From: Kangiellaceae bacterium | Lineage (GTDB): Bacteria > Pseudomonadota > Gammaproteobacteria > Enterobacterales > Kangiellaceae | DNA: 64,000 nucleotides | Assembly: GCA_026196875.1 (NCBI GenBank) | Contig: JAPHTP010000004.1 | Location: 62,001 to 126,000 of the forward strand | Direction of reading: 5' to 3' | Part shown: one piece after another, positions 7,943 to 17,261 of the stretch | How positions within the stretch are numbered: position 1 is the stretch's first letter | Layout: every line of letters starts with the position of its first letter | Notes under the pieces: generated by a model | Told to the model about the DNA's origin: nothing | What the model saw: only the letters and a program-made list of their open reading frames with translations | Databases searched by the model: none | Translations under genes and position numbers: made by a program

Positions 7943-9569
7943 AACAAGCACTTTAAGAGCAAAAGACATGATAACCAGTCAACTCAAATCTGATAGTGAT
8001 GTTCTTTCTGCACTGCTTTCAATTGCAGTGGACCTAACCAACAGCCTGACATCAGCTGAACGTTTTGAGCGCTTACTGGTAACTTCAAAAAAATTTATTC
8101 CTTGCGATGCCGCAGCAATTTTGAGACTCAAGGAGGGCATTTTGACTCCTTTGGTAGTCGACGGATTACATACAACCACTCGGGGTAAAAGGTTTAGAGT
8201 TTCACATCACCCCAGATTCGAATCGATCCTCAACGCTTCCGGGGTAGTGAAGTTCGATAAGAACTCCAAACTTCCCGATCCATACGATGGATTAGTTGAG
8301 TCCTGCGAGGGTAATCTTCCGGTACATGCGTGTATGGGTGCTCCTCTTATTGTTGGGGATAACATATGGGGAATCATCACATTTGATGCGCTCAATCCAG
8401 ACGCATTTGACTCCATCGATGAAGACTTAGTCGCTACTTTTTGTGCGTTCGCTGCAGCTGCAGCTTCATCAGCCAGTTTTATTGAGAAGCTAGAATCTAC
8501 AGTTAACAAACAAACTCAGGTGAGTGAAAACCTTATCCAGCAAGTACTCAACCATCAACACCAAGAAATGATTGGTGAAAGCCAATCGATGCAGCAACTT
8601 AAAAAGGAAATCGCTATAGTTGCGCCTTCTGATCTTAACGTATTGATTTCTGGTGAAACGGGTACTGGAAAAGAGTTAGTCTCGTTGGCCATTCATCAAA
8701 ACTCCAATCGTTCTGACCAACCAATCGTGTATCTGAATTGTTCATCACTGCCTGAAAACCTAGCCGAAAGCGAATTGTTCGGGCACCGCAGAGGTGCTTT
8801 TACGGGCGCCGTTAAAGATTATAAAGGCAAATTTGAACTGGCCGATGGTGGAACTTTGTTTCTAGATGAAATAGGTGAGCTCCCATTAAATCTTCAAGCA
8901 AAACTGCTGCGTGTTTTACAGAGTGGCGAAGTACAAGCAATTGGTGATGAAAAGATAAAGTACGTCGATGTACGAGTCATCGCCGCTACCAACAGAAATT
9001 TAAAAGACGAAGTAGTAAAAGGAAATTTTCGGTTAGATTTATTTCAGCGGCTCAGTGTCTACCCAATCAGTGTACCGCCACTGCGAGAGCGAACCGGTGA
9101 CATTCCATTGCTAGCGGCCTATTTTATTGAAAAGCTTGCACGAAAATATGCGCTACAAGGTGTTTCACTTGAACCATCAGCGATTGATTCCTTATTGGTC
9201 TATCAATGGCCTGGAAATGTTAGAGAATTGGAACATTTGATTAATCGGGTCTTACTCAAACTAAGCATTAATAAAGATGCAAGGCTCAATCGAATTAGCC
9301 ATTCTGATCTCCAGTTACCACAAGTTAGCGAAAATTGGGGCCGGCCTCCTTTGATAGAGACTGGTCCGGCCCAACTCGGTAAACCTCAATTCAATTCTAA
9401 CGAAACTGGCAAGTCACAATCTCTTAGTTTGTTAACTGATAAATTTCAAAAATCGATTATTGAGCAACAATTGCTATTAAAAAACGGGAACTGGTCTAAA
9501 GCTGCCAAAGCCCTTGGTTTGGATAGAAGCAATCTGCACCGACTTGCCAAAAGGCTTGGATTGAAGTGA
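7938..9569 (+). CDS. norR: Nitric oxide-sensing sigma-54 activator NorR
   Basis: It has an N-terminal GAF sensor (about residues 20-185), an AAA+ domain (about 210-435) with Walker A GETGTGKE and the sigma-54 loop GAFTGA, and a C-terminal Fis-type helix-turn-helix (WSKAAKALGLDRSNLHRLAKRL). The GAF domain keeps the residues that hold the non-heme iron in NorR: an HPR motif, DPYDGL, VHAC and ITFDAL. Iron-nitrosyl formation relieves repression of the ATPase. At 543 residues it is slightly long. The ATG at 7938 overlaps an operator arm and lacks a ribosome-binding site, so the ATG at 7968 is an alternative start. No flavorubredoxin, norB or hmp gene is in view. Confidence 0.93.
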   Translation: MTTSTLRAKDMITSQLKSDSDVLSALLSIAVDLTNSLTSAERFERLLVTSKKFIPCDAAAILRLKEGILTPLVVDGLHTTTRGKRFRVSHHPRFESILNASGVVKFDKNSKLPDPYDGLVESCEGNLPVHACMGAPLIVGDNIWGIITFDALNPDAFDSIDEDLVATFCAFAAAAASSASFIEKLESTVNKQTQVSENLIQQVLNHQHQEMIGESQSMQQLKKEIAIVAPSDLNVLISGETGTGKELVSLAIHQNSNRSDQPIVYLNCSSLPENLAESELFGHRRGAFTGAVKDYKGKFELADGGTLFLDEIGELPLNLQAKLLRVLQSGEVQAIGDEKIKYVDVRVIAATNRNLKDEVVKGNFRLDLFQRLSVYPISVPPLRERTGDIPLLAAYFIEKLARKYALQGVSLEPSAIDSLLVYQWPGNVRELEHLINRVLLKLSINKDARLNRISHSDLQLPQVSENWGRPPLIETGPAQLGKPQFNSNETGKSQSLSLLTDKFQKSIIEQQLLLKNGNWSKAAKALGLDRSNLHRLAKRLGLK

Positions 9570-9840
9570 CTGAAGTTTTTATTCACAGCTTTAGCTTTCG
9601 ACTTGTGAAAAGATGTGGTTCAAGGTAAGCTTTCGATGACTTTAATCGAGCTATCTAGAATCCTGTGTCCCTATTTTTAAGCAACATTTACTTGCCTATA
9701 GCCTCTTCTACCAGCGGTCTAGTTGCTTACGTTAATCGCTTTAGCGGTTTGTAATACCAATCCATCACTTCTTACCAGTTCAGTCTTGCTAATTTTTTAG
9801 TTAGCGTGCGCTATCTTTATTTAAAATCCGGGAAAAAAAT

Positions 9841-10986
9841 ATGAACGTAATTGTACTCGGCGCCGGTCTTGTCGGTGGCCCAATCACATATGACTTGTCA
9901 AAAGACAATCAGTTTTCAGTTACCGTAGCTGACTATTCTGAAAATGCGCTATCCAAAATAAAAGCCAAATGTCCCAATGTCGCAACTCTACAAAAAGATC
10001 TATCAGATCCATCTAATGTTACAACTTTAGTTAGTGACTATGATTTAGTTGTTAATGCTGTACCTGGATTCATGGGATTTGAAACCGCTAAAGCTATTAT
10101 CAAAGCAAAGAAAAATTGCGTATGCATCGCGTTTTACGAAGAAGATCCATTCGAAATTGATCAGTTAGCCAAGGATAACGATGTCACCATGATTATGGAC
10201 TGTGGTGTTTATCCTGGTATGGGAAGCATTCTAATCATGGATGCTGTGCAAAGGCTGGATAAAGTCGAAAGCGTGTTAACTTATGTTGGCGGCCTACCTG
10301 AAGTTAGAGAGTGGCCGAGTGAATATAAAGCAGTCTTCTCACCGGTTGATGTAATTGAAGAATATATTCGTCCTGCTCGTTATATCGAAAATGGATTTGA
10401 AGTAGTACGCCCGGCGCTTTCTGATCCTGAGTTTATTCATTTTCCAAAAGTTGCTACGTTAGAGGCCTTTAATACCGATGGTCTTCGTACTTTAGCGCAA
10501 ACCATCGATGCGCCTAATATGAAGGAAAAAACTTTGCGCTACCCAGGTCACATTGAAAAAATGGCGGTCCTAAGAGAACTAGGCTTTTTCTCAAAGGAGA
10601 AAACGCTAGAAGTTAATGGCGCGAAAGTAAGCCCTTTAGAAATGACTGGACAAGTCCTGTTTCCCAACTGGCAACTTAAACCAGGTGAAGCCGATCTTAC
10701 AATTTTTCAATCAATTGTCGAAGGCATCAAAGATGGTAAAAGAACGCGAATTACTATCGACATGAATGACCGTTATTGTCCGGAGACAGATGTTATTTCA
10801 ATGGCGCGAACTACGGGGTATACCGCCACGAATGCACTCAGGTTAGTCGCTAATGGTATGTATCACCACAAGGGGATTTCACCACCAGAATATTTAGGCA
10901 AAGACGTTGATTGTGTAGAGTTTATGAAGAAAGGCCTTGCTGAGCGAGGTGTTAATTATAGCGAATCAATAGAAGCTATTAGTTAA
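9841..10986 (+). CDS. Saccharopine dehydrogenase family protein
   Basis: This 381-residue protein has an N-terminal NAD(P)-binding fold (VIVLGAGLVGGPITYDL) and a C-terminal saccharopine-dehydrogenase-type domain with the conserved stretch LRYPGHIEKMAVLRELG. The core MDCGVYPGMGSIL is typical of the lysine 6-dehydrogenase/saccharopine reductase group, which oxidises lysine or saccharopine-type substrates. The true substrate is not evident. It stands alone between norR and a strong hairpin. GGGAA stands before the ATG. The 270 bases upstream hold no other gene that I can support. Confidence 0.8.
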   Translation: MNVIVLGAGLVGGPITYDLSKDNQFSVTVADYSENALSKIKAKCPNVATLQKDLSDPSNVTTLVSDYDLVVNAVPGFMGFETAKAIIKAKKNCVCIAFYEEDPFEIDQLAKDNDVTMIMDCGVYPGMGSILIMDAVQRLDKVESVLTYVGGLPEVREWPSEYKAVFSPVDVIEEYIRPARYIENGFEVVRPALSDPEFIHFPKVATLEAFNTDGLRTLAQTIDAPNMKEKTLRYPGHIEKMAVLRELGFFSKEKTLEVNGAKVSPLEMTGQVLFPNWQLKPGEADLTIFQSIVEGIKDGKRTRITIDMNDRYCPETDVISMARTTGYTATNALRLVANGMYHHKGISPPEYLGKDVDCVEFMKKGLAERGVNYSESIEAIS

Positions 10987-11046
10987 CTAATAGCAATACT
11001 CTCCTTCTCTCTTTAGTGAAGTGAGATTGGTGACCTAAGTAGCCAG

Positions 11047-11079
11047 TAGTCCCGAAAGAGCGTAGCGACTTCGGGACTA
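11047..11079. terminator. Strong hairpin between convergent genes
   Basis: A perfect 10-bp stem (TAGTCCCGAA / TTCGGGACTA) closes a 13-nt loop, AGAGCGTAGCGAC. It lies between the 3' ends of the saccharopine-dehydrogenase-like gene and the serine hydrolase gene. The T-tract is poor. The loop core GAGCGnAGCG recurs in a hairpin at 41982. Confidence 0.6.
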
Positions 11080-11097
11080 TACTTTATCGTTCCAAAT

Positions 11098-12582
11098 TTA
11101 TTTTGAATTCATTTTTCCAATTTGGTTATAAAGATGAAGCTGCACTCGATCACCGGATAGAGAAAACTCAACATTTACTCCGGTATCTTGATGAACATAG
11201 CGATCCTTACCCTGAATAGCCGTTAATGGATAAACGTCTCCATTAGGGAATTCAACAGCAATCCCGTCGGCCATTTTTGACGAAATAATTTTCGCCTGCC
11301 AACCTGAATCAAAGCTATATTCTCCTATAAACGTCGCTTGATTAAGCTTATTAACTGACCTACGTTTGAGTTCTTTGGATTTAAAGTTTGGCCAGTCGTA
11401 GACTTCCGACACCGCACGTAGCATTTCCATACCAACACCAAACCCCGCATCCGAATTGGCCATAAATACAGCGCCTTTTCCGCTATGGGGATACATAACC
11501 ATATAACTACGATAGCCGATGTTTCCCCCGGCATGAGAAAACATAAATTCGGAGCCGTCGCCATTTACAACAAACGTTATTGCTGGTTGTCCACCAAAAG
11601 AGTCGCTTAAATCCTTGTCTTTAAAAACAGGAGACAGTAGTTTTTTAGCTAACTTTTGATTTAAGTTGTTACTTTTGCCGAGATAGGCCTGGCTCATTTC
11701 AATCGCAAACTTAGCCAAATCTGTTGGCGTAGACCATAATCCTGCTGCCGCTTGTTCAGGATGAATTTTCCAGCTCCCCTTCACCTGGTCACCATTTGAA
11801 TGATGTCCTGCTGCAGTATTACTTTGCTGTCTTAATGTCAATGATTGATTAAATGTACTTTCTTTCATACCGACTCCAGCTAGAACCCATTTATTCATAA
11901 GCTGTGTAAAAGGTTGTTGAAAGATTTTTTGAAGGACAATTTCTGTTAATGTGTAACCAGCGCCAGAGTACTTAACCTCAGTTCCAGGCTCTATTCCTAT
12001 CTCTGCTTGCTTGCTAGTTGATGGACCTTTTCCTCGAAACGTTTGTTCATCAGTTGGAACCGGCTCTCCCTTTTCATATCCTATATAGCCCCCGGGGGTA
12101 AGTCCTGCGGTATGTGCCAAGAGCCTTTCCAGAGTAACCGGGTTTTCCCTGGTTTGCTTGCCTTGAGGCAGTTCGAAAATTTCTAAATATTTTTGGACAT
12201 TTTCGTTAATGTCCAAATACTTTTTTTCATGCATTCTCATCACGGCGTATGCAGTAACGGGCTTAGCAATGGATGCTGCTTGAAAGAGTGTTTCTTTGGT
12301 CACCGGGACATTACTCTTATTGCTCAAGGCTCCATATCCGTCTGCCCATTCAACTTGTCCATTATTGATCAAAGCAAAGCTAAACCCCGGTGTCTTGTGA
12401 TGGTGCATTCTTTCTTCAATAGTATAAGTTTCGGTTTTTTCTCCATTAAACCGAATGGGCAAGCTTAGGCTTTTCTCAACGATGTTCTTTTTTGACATTT
12501 TGCTTTGGCTAATTGCCGATATTTGAATCGAAAGCATACTAAAAAGTGAAATGCTCAAACTAATGATGATGTTTTTTTTCAT
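11098..12582 (-). CDS. Secreted serine hydrolase, class C beta-lactamase fold
   Basis: I place the start at the ATG at 12582 because AAGGATTATTT precedes it and the product then begins with a clean signal peptide (MKKNIIISLSISLFSMLSIQISA). The 494-residue protein has the nucleophile motif SIAK in AASIAKPVTAY, a YSG triad in place of the usual YxN, and HAGG in place of KTG. These are the marks of beta-lactamase-related esterases and peptidases rather than of true resistance enzymes. The last 90 residues form a separate beta-rich tail. It lies 37 bp after the CocE-like gene and probably shares its mRNA, suggesting joint work on an external substrate. Confidence 0.85.
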   Translation of the reverse strand: MKKNIIISLSISLFSMLSIQISAISQSKMSKKNIVEKSLSLPIRFNGEKTETYTIEERMHHHKTPGFSFALINNGQVEWADGYGALSNKSNVPVTKETLFQAASIAKPVTAYAVMRMHEKKYLDINENVQKYLEIFELPQGKQTRENPVTLERLLAHTAGLTPGGYIGYEKGEPVPTDEQTFRGKGPSTSKQAEIGIEPGTEVKYSGAGYTLTEIVLQKIFQQPFTQLMNKWVLAGVGMKESTFNQSLTLRQQSNTAAGHHSNGDQVKGSWKIHPEQAAAGLWSTPTDLAKFAIEMSQAYLGKSNNLNQKLAKKLLSPVFKDKDLSDSFGGQPAITFVVNGDGSEFMFSHAGGNIGYRSYMVMYPHSGKGAVFMANSDAGFGVGMEMLRAVSEVYDWPNFKSKELKRRSVNKLNQATFIGEYSFDSGWQAKIISSKMADGIAVEFPNGDVYPLTAIQGKDRYVHQDTGVNVEFSLSGDRVQLHLYNQIGKMNSK

Positions 12583-12619
12583 AAATAATCCTTGCCGATA
12601 TTTTTTGTGGCCTAAATCT

Positions 12620-14986
12620 CTAATTAACAAATTCGCTTAGCGGTAAATGAATAAAGCTGGAATTTAGCCATTCTATTTTTAGCGTTTTTTCAGCGTCTTT
12701 TATATTTTCTTTTGCAATATCTTTTCCAGTTCCATAATTCACCTGTGAAAAAGAATTAAAATTAACATTCAGTAAAACTAGCAATCGACTTCCCTTACTA
12801 ATTTTTTTACTGATCATCCTAGCCTTTTCAAATGGCACGGTTTCAATTTTACCCTCCATTAACAACTGGCGACTTTCGGGATCCTTAGCATGGCTTGCTC
12901 GGCCGATATAGTAATTTAAGTGATGTAGACTTCCGTCGGCTTTTTGTTCAAATAAAACAATTCCAAAATCAAAATCCTTTTTATTAATTTTAACTTTTAG
13001 TTCTCCGGAAATGGTTCCACTTAACTCCATATCTTGCTCGAAAGTCTCAGTAGAGAAAGTGAATCCCGTTTCTGCCTCTAAGGATTTTCTAACGACAGGA
13101 AATGGATAATAAAAATCATTGTACGTTTTAGTACGATCTTTCATATCAATTGTTTGCTTTAACCACTTAACAGATGAAGGTTGCTTTTTAACCAGCGACA
13201 ATCCATGTTCATTCTTAGATGCCGAAAAATACCGTTTATGACCTTTTCGATTTAAAGATTCTATCGACTCGGCATGACGCCAAGAATTATCACCCATTAA
13301 TTGATAGTTGATTTTGTCTTTGAGTAACTTTGGTTTTTCGCCTTGCTCAAAGACGTAGTTGAACCAATCGAATGTCAGCTTGCGCATATCAATGTGAGCT
13401 ACAGGGTCGAGTTTGTAACCACGAAACTTTTCTTGTTGCAGAATATCAACGTTAAAGTGATCGTAAGGACCGATAACTAAATGGTGATTTGGATTGCGGT
13501 GATATTTGAAGTGTTCTTTAACAAACTCAATCGCAGAGATCTGCGCGTCGTCGTAATACCCAGTTAGACTTAATACTGGAATATCGATTTTTGCATATTC
13601 AGATTTATACGGCACCATTTTCTGCCAAAACTTATCGAAGGTCGGATGCTTTAGCCACTTTTGGAACCAAGGGTTATTTTTTCCCGCAACTTGATCATAT
13701 TCGCTAAATGGACGACCACTTTTAAACCAATCTTGATTAACCTGAAACCAGTTTTTCGCATAAGCGTCATTGTGGTTATATCGGCCAGTCGATACAAATT
13801 CGGTCCAGGCATAATTGGCATTTAAAAAGACGCCATTCTCTTTCGGCAACCCTTGCCCCGGAATAATCGCAACAGAGGGTACAATAGTTCTTAACGCAGG
13901 ATGCAGTTTTTTAGCTGCCGCCCACTGAGTGTAACCAAGATAACTACCACCATACATGCCCACCCGGCCATCACTCCATGCTTGCTTGCTGATCCAGTCT
14001 ATAACCGCAGTAACATCTTCAGCTTCATTTTCATATGGCGTGATTTCTGAGTTACTTAGTCTTTTACCACGAGAGTCCGATACCACGCCGACATAGCCAT
14101 GTGCCGCAGCCTCAATTGCACGTTGTAAATTCATTTTTTCGTCTGAATATATTGTTGCGGTTAGAATGGCAGGTCGACTTTCTTTTTGTTTGCGACTGCG
14201 AACTATCATTGCAGACAACTCGATGCCGGCATCGGTGGTAATAACGACCTTAGTATCGATCTTGTATCGTCTATTTCGATCCAGGGTAGCTGCTTTTTGA
14301 ACAACTTCTTGTGTCTTTGAGCCAATATAAACGTCAGCATAAGTATTCATCATGCGAACAAGGTTGCTGACTTCTCTTTCATCTAGTGCTTCTGTCTTGG
14401 CTCTAAGCGATCCAACTCGGCCAAACAGGAACTCAGAATATGACTTATCTCTTTCTAAATCACGCGCAACAAATTCTGTCGCCAAATGCGCCGAAACATC
14501 ATCTAATTGTCCAATTTGTTCTTTGAATACTGCCAAATAATCCTGCTCGAAATTTGAACTCCCTTTATTTTTTGCCAACCCGAATAATTCATATCGAATA
14601 AATTGAAACGGGCTAGCATTTGCTCTTTTTTGCTTTTCATCCAGACGTATTTGCCGAATAAGATCTACGGCTTGTGAGTACTCACCGGCGACAAGTAAAA
14701 GAGGAAGTTTTTGTTTATCCTGGATGTTAACTTTAGATTGATTAACCAATTGCTTTGCCAGATAAGTAAATTGGCCACGGATTTCGTGTTCTATCTGATT
14801 TTGCTCACTACTTGGTAGTCGCGACGGAATCACAAATTGCTCAGCATTTTTCTGCTTTGCTAATACCGAAATAGACACGCCTGAACAAAGGGCTAATAAA
14901 AAGACGGAAAATACTCGAACAATTCTTGATACAGGCTCACTCGAGCTTGACTGATTTAGTTTAGTAATTGGCCACATGCCTAGCAT
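12620..14986 (-). CDS. Secreted CocE/NonD hydrolase (X-Pro dipeptidyl-peptidase S15 family)
   Basis: This 788-residue alpha/beta hydrolase starts with a signal sequence after a long N-region. A helical region follows up to about residue 240. The catalytic core holds the nucleophile Ser348 in GMYGGSYLGYTQ, the acid in LTGYYDDAQ and the histidine in IGPYDHFNVD. The C-terminal jelly-roll domain of this family follows from about residue 590. Relatives cleave X-Pro dipeptides, cocaine-type esters or amides, so the substrate is open. GGAG lies 7 nt before the ATG. It heads a two-gene unit with the serine hydrolase and faces a membrane winged-helix regulator. Confidence 0.85.
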   Translation of the reverse strand: MLGMWPITKLNQSSSSEPVSRIVRVFSVFLLALCSGVSISVLAKQKNAEQFVIPSRLPSSEQNQIEHEIRGQFTYLAKQLVNQSKVNIQDKQKLPLLLVAGEYSQAVDLIRQIRLDEKQKRANASPFQFIRYELFGLAKNKGSSNFEQDYLAVFKEQIGQLDDVSAHLATEFVARDLERDKSYSEFLFGRVGSLRAKTEALDEREVSNLVRMMNTYADVYIGSKTQEVVQKAATLDRNRRYKIDTKVVITTDAGIELSAMIVRSRKQKESRPAILTATIYSDEKMNLQRAIEAAAHGYVGVVSDSRGKRLSNSEITPYENEAEDVTAVIDWISKQAWSDGRVGMYGGSYLGYTQWAAAKKLHPALRTIVPSVAIIPGQGLPKENGVFLNANYAWTEFVSTGRYNHNDAYAKNWFQVNQDWFKSGRPFSEYDQVAGKNNPWFQKWLKHPTFDKFWQKMVPYKSEYAKIDIPVLSLTGYYDDAQISAIEFVKEHFKYHRNPNHHLVIGPYDHFNVDILQQEKFRGYKLDPVAHIDMRKLTFDWFNYVFEQGEKPKLLKDKINYQLMGDNSWRHAESIESLNRKGHKRYFSASKNEHGLSLVKKQPSSVKWLKQTIDMKDRTKTYNDFYYPFPVVRKSLEAETGFTFSTETFEQDMELSGTISGELKVKINKKDFDFGIVLFEQKADGSLHHLNYYIGRASHAKDPESRQLLMEGKIETVPFEKARMISKKISKGSRLLVLLNVNFNSFSQVNYGTGKDIAKENIKDAEKTLKIEWLNSSFIHLPLSEFVN

Positions 14987-15077
14987 ACTAATACTCCGGT
15001 TTTATTGAAGATTGAATTTGCTTAATAGATGGAGCATTAAGTTAAGCTCCGGTTTCGAAAAAGGCATGATTTCGATA

Positions 15078-15102
15078 TGACTTTTAGTGACTAAAGGTGA
15101 CT
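15078..15102. promoter_or_regulatory. Three TGACT repeats at exact 10-bp period
   Basis: TGACT occurs at 15078, 15088 and 15098, in the space between the divergent CocE and winged-helix genes. OmpR/CadC-type winged helices commonly bind tandem sites one helical turn apart, so this is a good candidate operator for the regulator encoded to its right. Confidence 0.5.
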
Positions 15103-15166
15103 AACGCCCAAAAACCTGTATGATCCGGCATATTGAAAGCAGAGCCCTTGTTATTAACTGATTGAA

Positions 15167-17257
15167 ATGCAATGGAAAATTAGACAATTTGTCTTTTGTG
15201 AAGATAAGCAGCATTTATTAGGCGAAAATGAGCCGATCCAGCTTGAACCCAGGCAAGCCGAAGTGCTGGCTTACTTTTGTCGCAATCCGGAAAAACTGAT
15301 TTCACGCGACGAATTAGTTGAAAATGTCTGGCAAGGTCAAGCTGTAACCGACAATGCGGTTAATCGAATCATTGCGAAATTAAGAAAATCGTTAGGCGAC
15401 ACTGCCAAGCAAAGCGACTTTATTGTCACCTTGCCGCGTAAAGGCTATCGATTTGTAGTTCCGGTTAGCACAATTGAAAGTCCTCTTATTGAAACTAACA
15501 CCGAGCAAGAAGATGGGTCAGAAGCAATCATCAACTATAAATTGATGCTAATCGTTTTTGCCGTCTTGCTAGCAATTACCGCCATATCGACTCTCTACTC
15601 ACTGCAACCTAACAAGGTCGATTCTTACCAGTTTCAATCAGTCAAGGCCTTAACACGCGACAAAGGCGAGGAATTCCTACCGTCAGTTTCACCGGATGGT
15701 AACTATTTGATCTACTCTGATTATAAGCATCAACGGCTCGACCTATACCTTAAAGATATTCATTCGGGAGAATCACGATTAATTAGTGACCAACTCGGAA
15801 ATGCGGGTAACGGAGATTGGTCCCGGGCAGGTGATCAGTTTGTTTATCTTTATAACACTGAAGAAAGCTGCGAACTCAGGGTAATTACTTTTGATCTGAC
15901 TAATTCTATGCAGATCAAAGATAAACAAACGGTTCATCAATGCCCTCAAGGTAGCTTTGGTAACTTTGCATTCACCCACGATGGTCGTAGTATTATTTAT
16001 AGCGAAACGGATAAGCCGAGCGGGTCCTATCAGATCTATGTTAAAAACTTGGATAGTGGCAAAACCCGAAGATTGAACCAACCGCCGATATTTCTTGCTG
16101 GTCACTACGCCTTCGATTTACACCCCACAGAAAATAAGCTGCTGTTAGCAACCCCCGATAAAACTCAACAGCTGGCTTTCTATATTCTAGATATGGACAC
16201 TGACTCTCTGGATTATCGATTTAATCTAGAAGGCTATACTTGCTGTCCTCTATGGAATCACGACGGCAGTAAAATCATTATGACCGGGGCACTGCCATCC
16301 TTTTCAATCATTGAAATGGACCTTGATGGCGAAAACCTTGAAACCATTTACAGTAGTTCGCACCGCGTTTACAAGTTAAAGCGTATTCCCAACAGTCAAA
16401 GTTTCGTCTACTCTGGCGGTATTAACAATTCAGATATTCAATTTACTGACTTTGGCGACCAGTCCGTTAAAAACATTATCAGCTCCACAGTCGCAGACTA
16501 CAAACCCACTGTCTCCAACAACGAGTTGTTTCTGGCCTATATCTCCCAAAAAAGTGGGAGTGGCCAAATCTGGGTGCACGATATTGAATCTGGAACAGAT
16601 AGAAAACTAACTCAATTTGAAGATAACCATCAGTATTTCGATTTAAAGTGGTCACCTAACGATCAAAAAATTCTGGCACTCACTATCAACAGCCTCAAGC
16701 TGATCGATTTTATCAGCGGCCAGGAAACACGACTTAATCTTGATTTACAACAAATTCGAGGAATTTCCTGGGTTGACGATAACAGGGTGGCGTTTAGTCT
16801 GAAACAAAATGAACAGTGGCAGGTTTTTCACTATGACTTGGTGAATAAGCGGTTAATTAAGACTGAAAATTCTAAAAATTATGCCTACTATTCGAGTACT
16901 CCAAATGAAGCGGGCTCGAATATTCCACTAGAACTTGAGAACGAGCAATTCTATTTTAATGACGTGAAGCTAAATCTTAGGTTAGATAGCACAATAGATC
17001 ATAATCGACGCTTTTACTTCCAGTTTAAGGGAGTTCATCTTTACTACATACAAGAGTTTCTGCCCGAAATAGCAAAGGCGTCAGATCAGAATCCGACGTA
17101 TCGACTGGTCGACTTTAATGTTAAGACCCAAAAATCCGCAGTACTAACTCCTTTAAATAGAGGAGCACAATTTAGCCTTGCTGAAAACGGCGTCTATTTT
17201 GTTAAGACTGTTGGCCGCAACGCAGATATTTTTAAAGTTGATTTTGTGTCTCGATAA
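15167..17257 (+). CDS. Membrane-bound winged-helix regulator with TolB-like beta-propeller
   Basis: This 696-residue one-component regulator has a cytoplasmic OmpR/CadC-type winged helix (residues 1-100, with ISRDELVENVWQGQAVTDNAVNRII and VTLPRKGYRFVVPV). One membrane helix at about 125-145 is followed by a long periplasmic part made of WD40/PD40 repeats, for example FLPSVSPDGNYLIYSD and FAFTHDGRSIIYSE. The layout suggests that the periplasmic propeller senses a ligand or envelope state and the cytoplasmic head binds DNA. It faces the CocE/serine hydrolase operon and likely controls it (inference). It ends 4 bp before a convergent gene. Confidence 0.88.
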   Translation: MQWKIRQFVFCEDKQHLLGENEPIQLEPRQAEVLAYFCRNPEKLISRDELVENVWQGQAVTDNAVNRIIAKLRKSLGDTAKQSDFIVTLPRKGYRFVVPVSTIESPLIETNTEQEDGSEAIINYKLMLIVFAVLLAITAISTLYSLQPNKVDSYQFQSVKALTRDKGEEFLPSVSPDGNYLIYSDYKHQRLDLYLKDIHSGESRLISDQLGNAGNGDWSRAGDQFVYLYNTEESCELRVITFDLTNSMQIKDKQTVHQCPQGSFGNFAFTHDGRSIIYSETDKPSGSYQIYVKNLDSGKTRRLNQPPIFLAGHYAFDLHPTENKLLLATPDKTQQLAFYILDMDTDSLDYRFNLEGYTCCPLWNHDGSKIIMTGALPSFSIIEMDLDGENLETIYSSSHRVYKLKRIPNSQSFVYSGGINNSDIQFTDFGDQSVKNIISSTVADYKPTVSNNELFLAYISQKSGSGQIWVHDIESGTDRKLTQFEDNHQYFDLKWSPNDQKILALTINSLKLIDFISGQETRLNLDLQQIRGISWVDDNRVAFSLKQNEQWQVFHYDLVNKRLIKTENSKNYAYYSSTPNEAGSNIPLELENEQFYFNDVKLNLRLDSTIDHNRRFYFQFKGVHLYYIQEFLPEIAKASDQNPTYRLVDFNVKTQKSAVLTPLNRGAQFSLAENGVYFVKTVGRNADIFKVDFVSR

Positions 17258-17261
17258 TTTC

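Noticed and set aside
11098-12582. True beta-lactamase resistance gene
   Set aside because: The YxN and KTG elements are altered to YSG and HAGG, which fits the broad serine hydrolase group, not a resistance enzyme.
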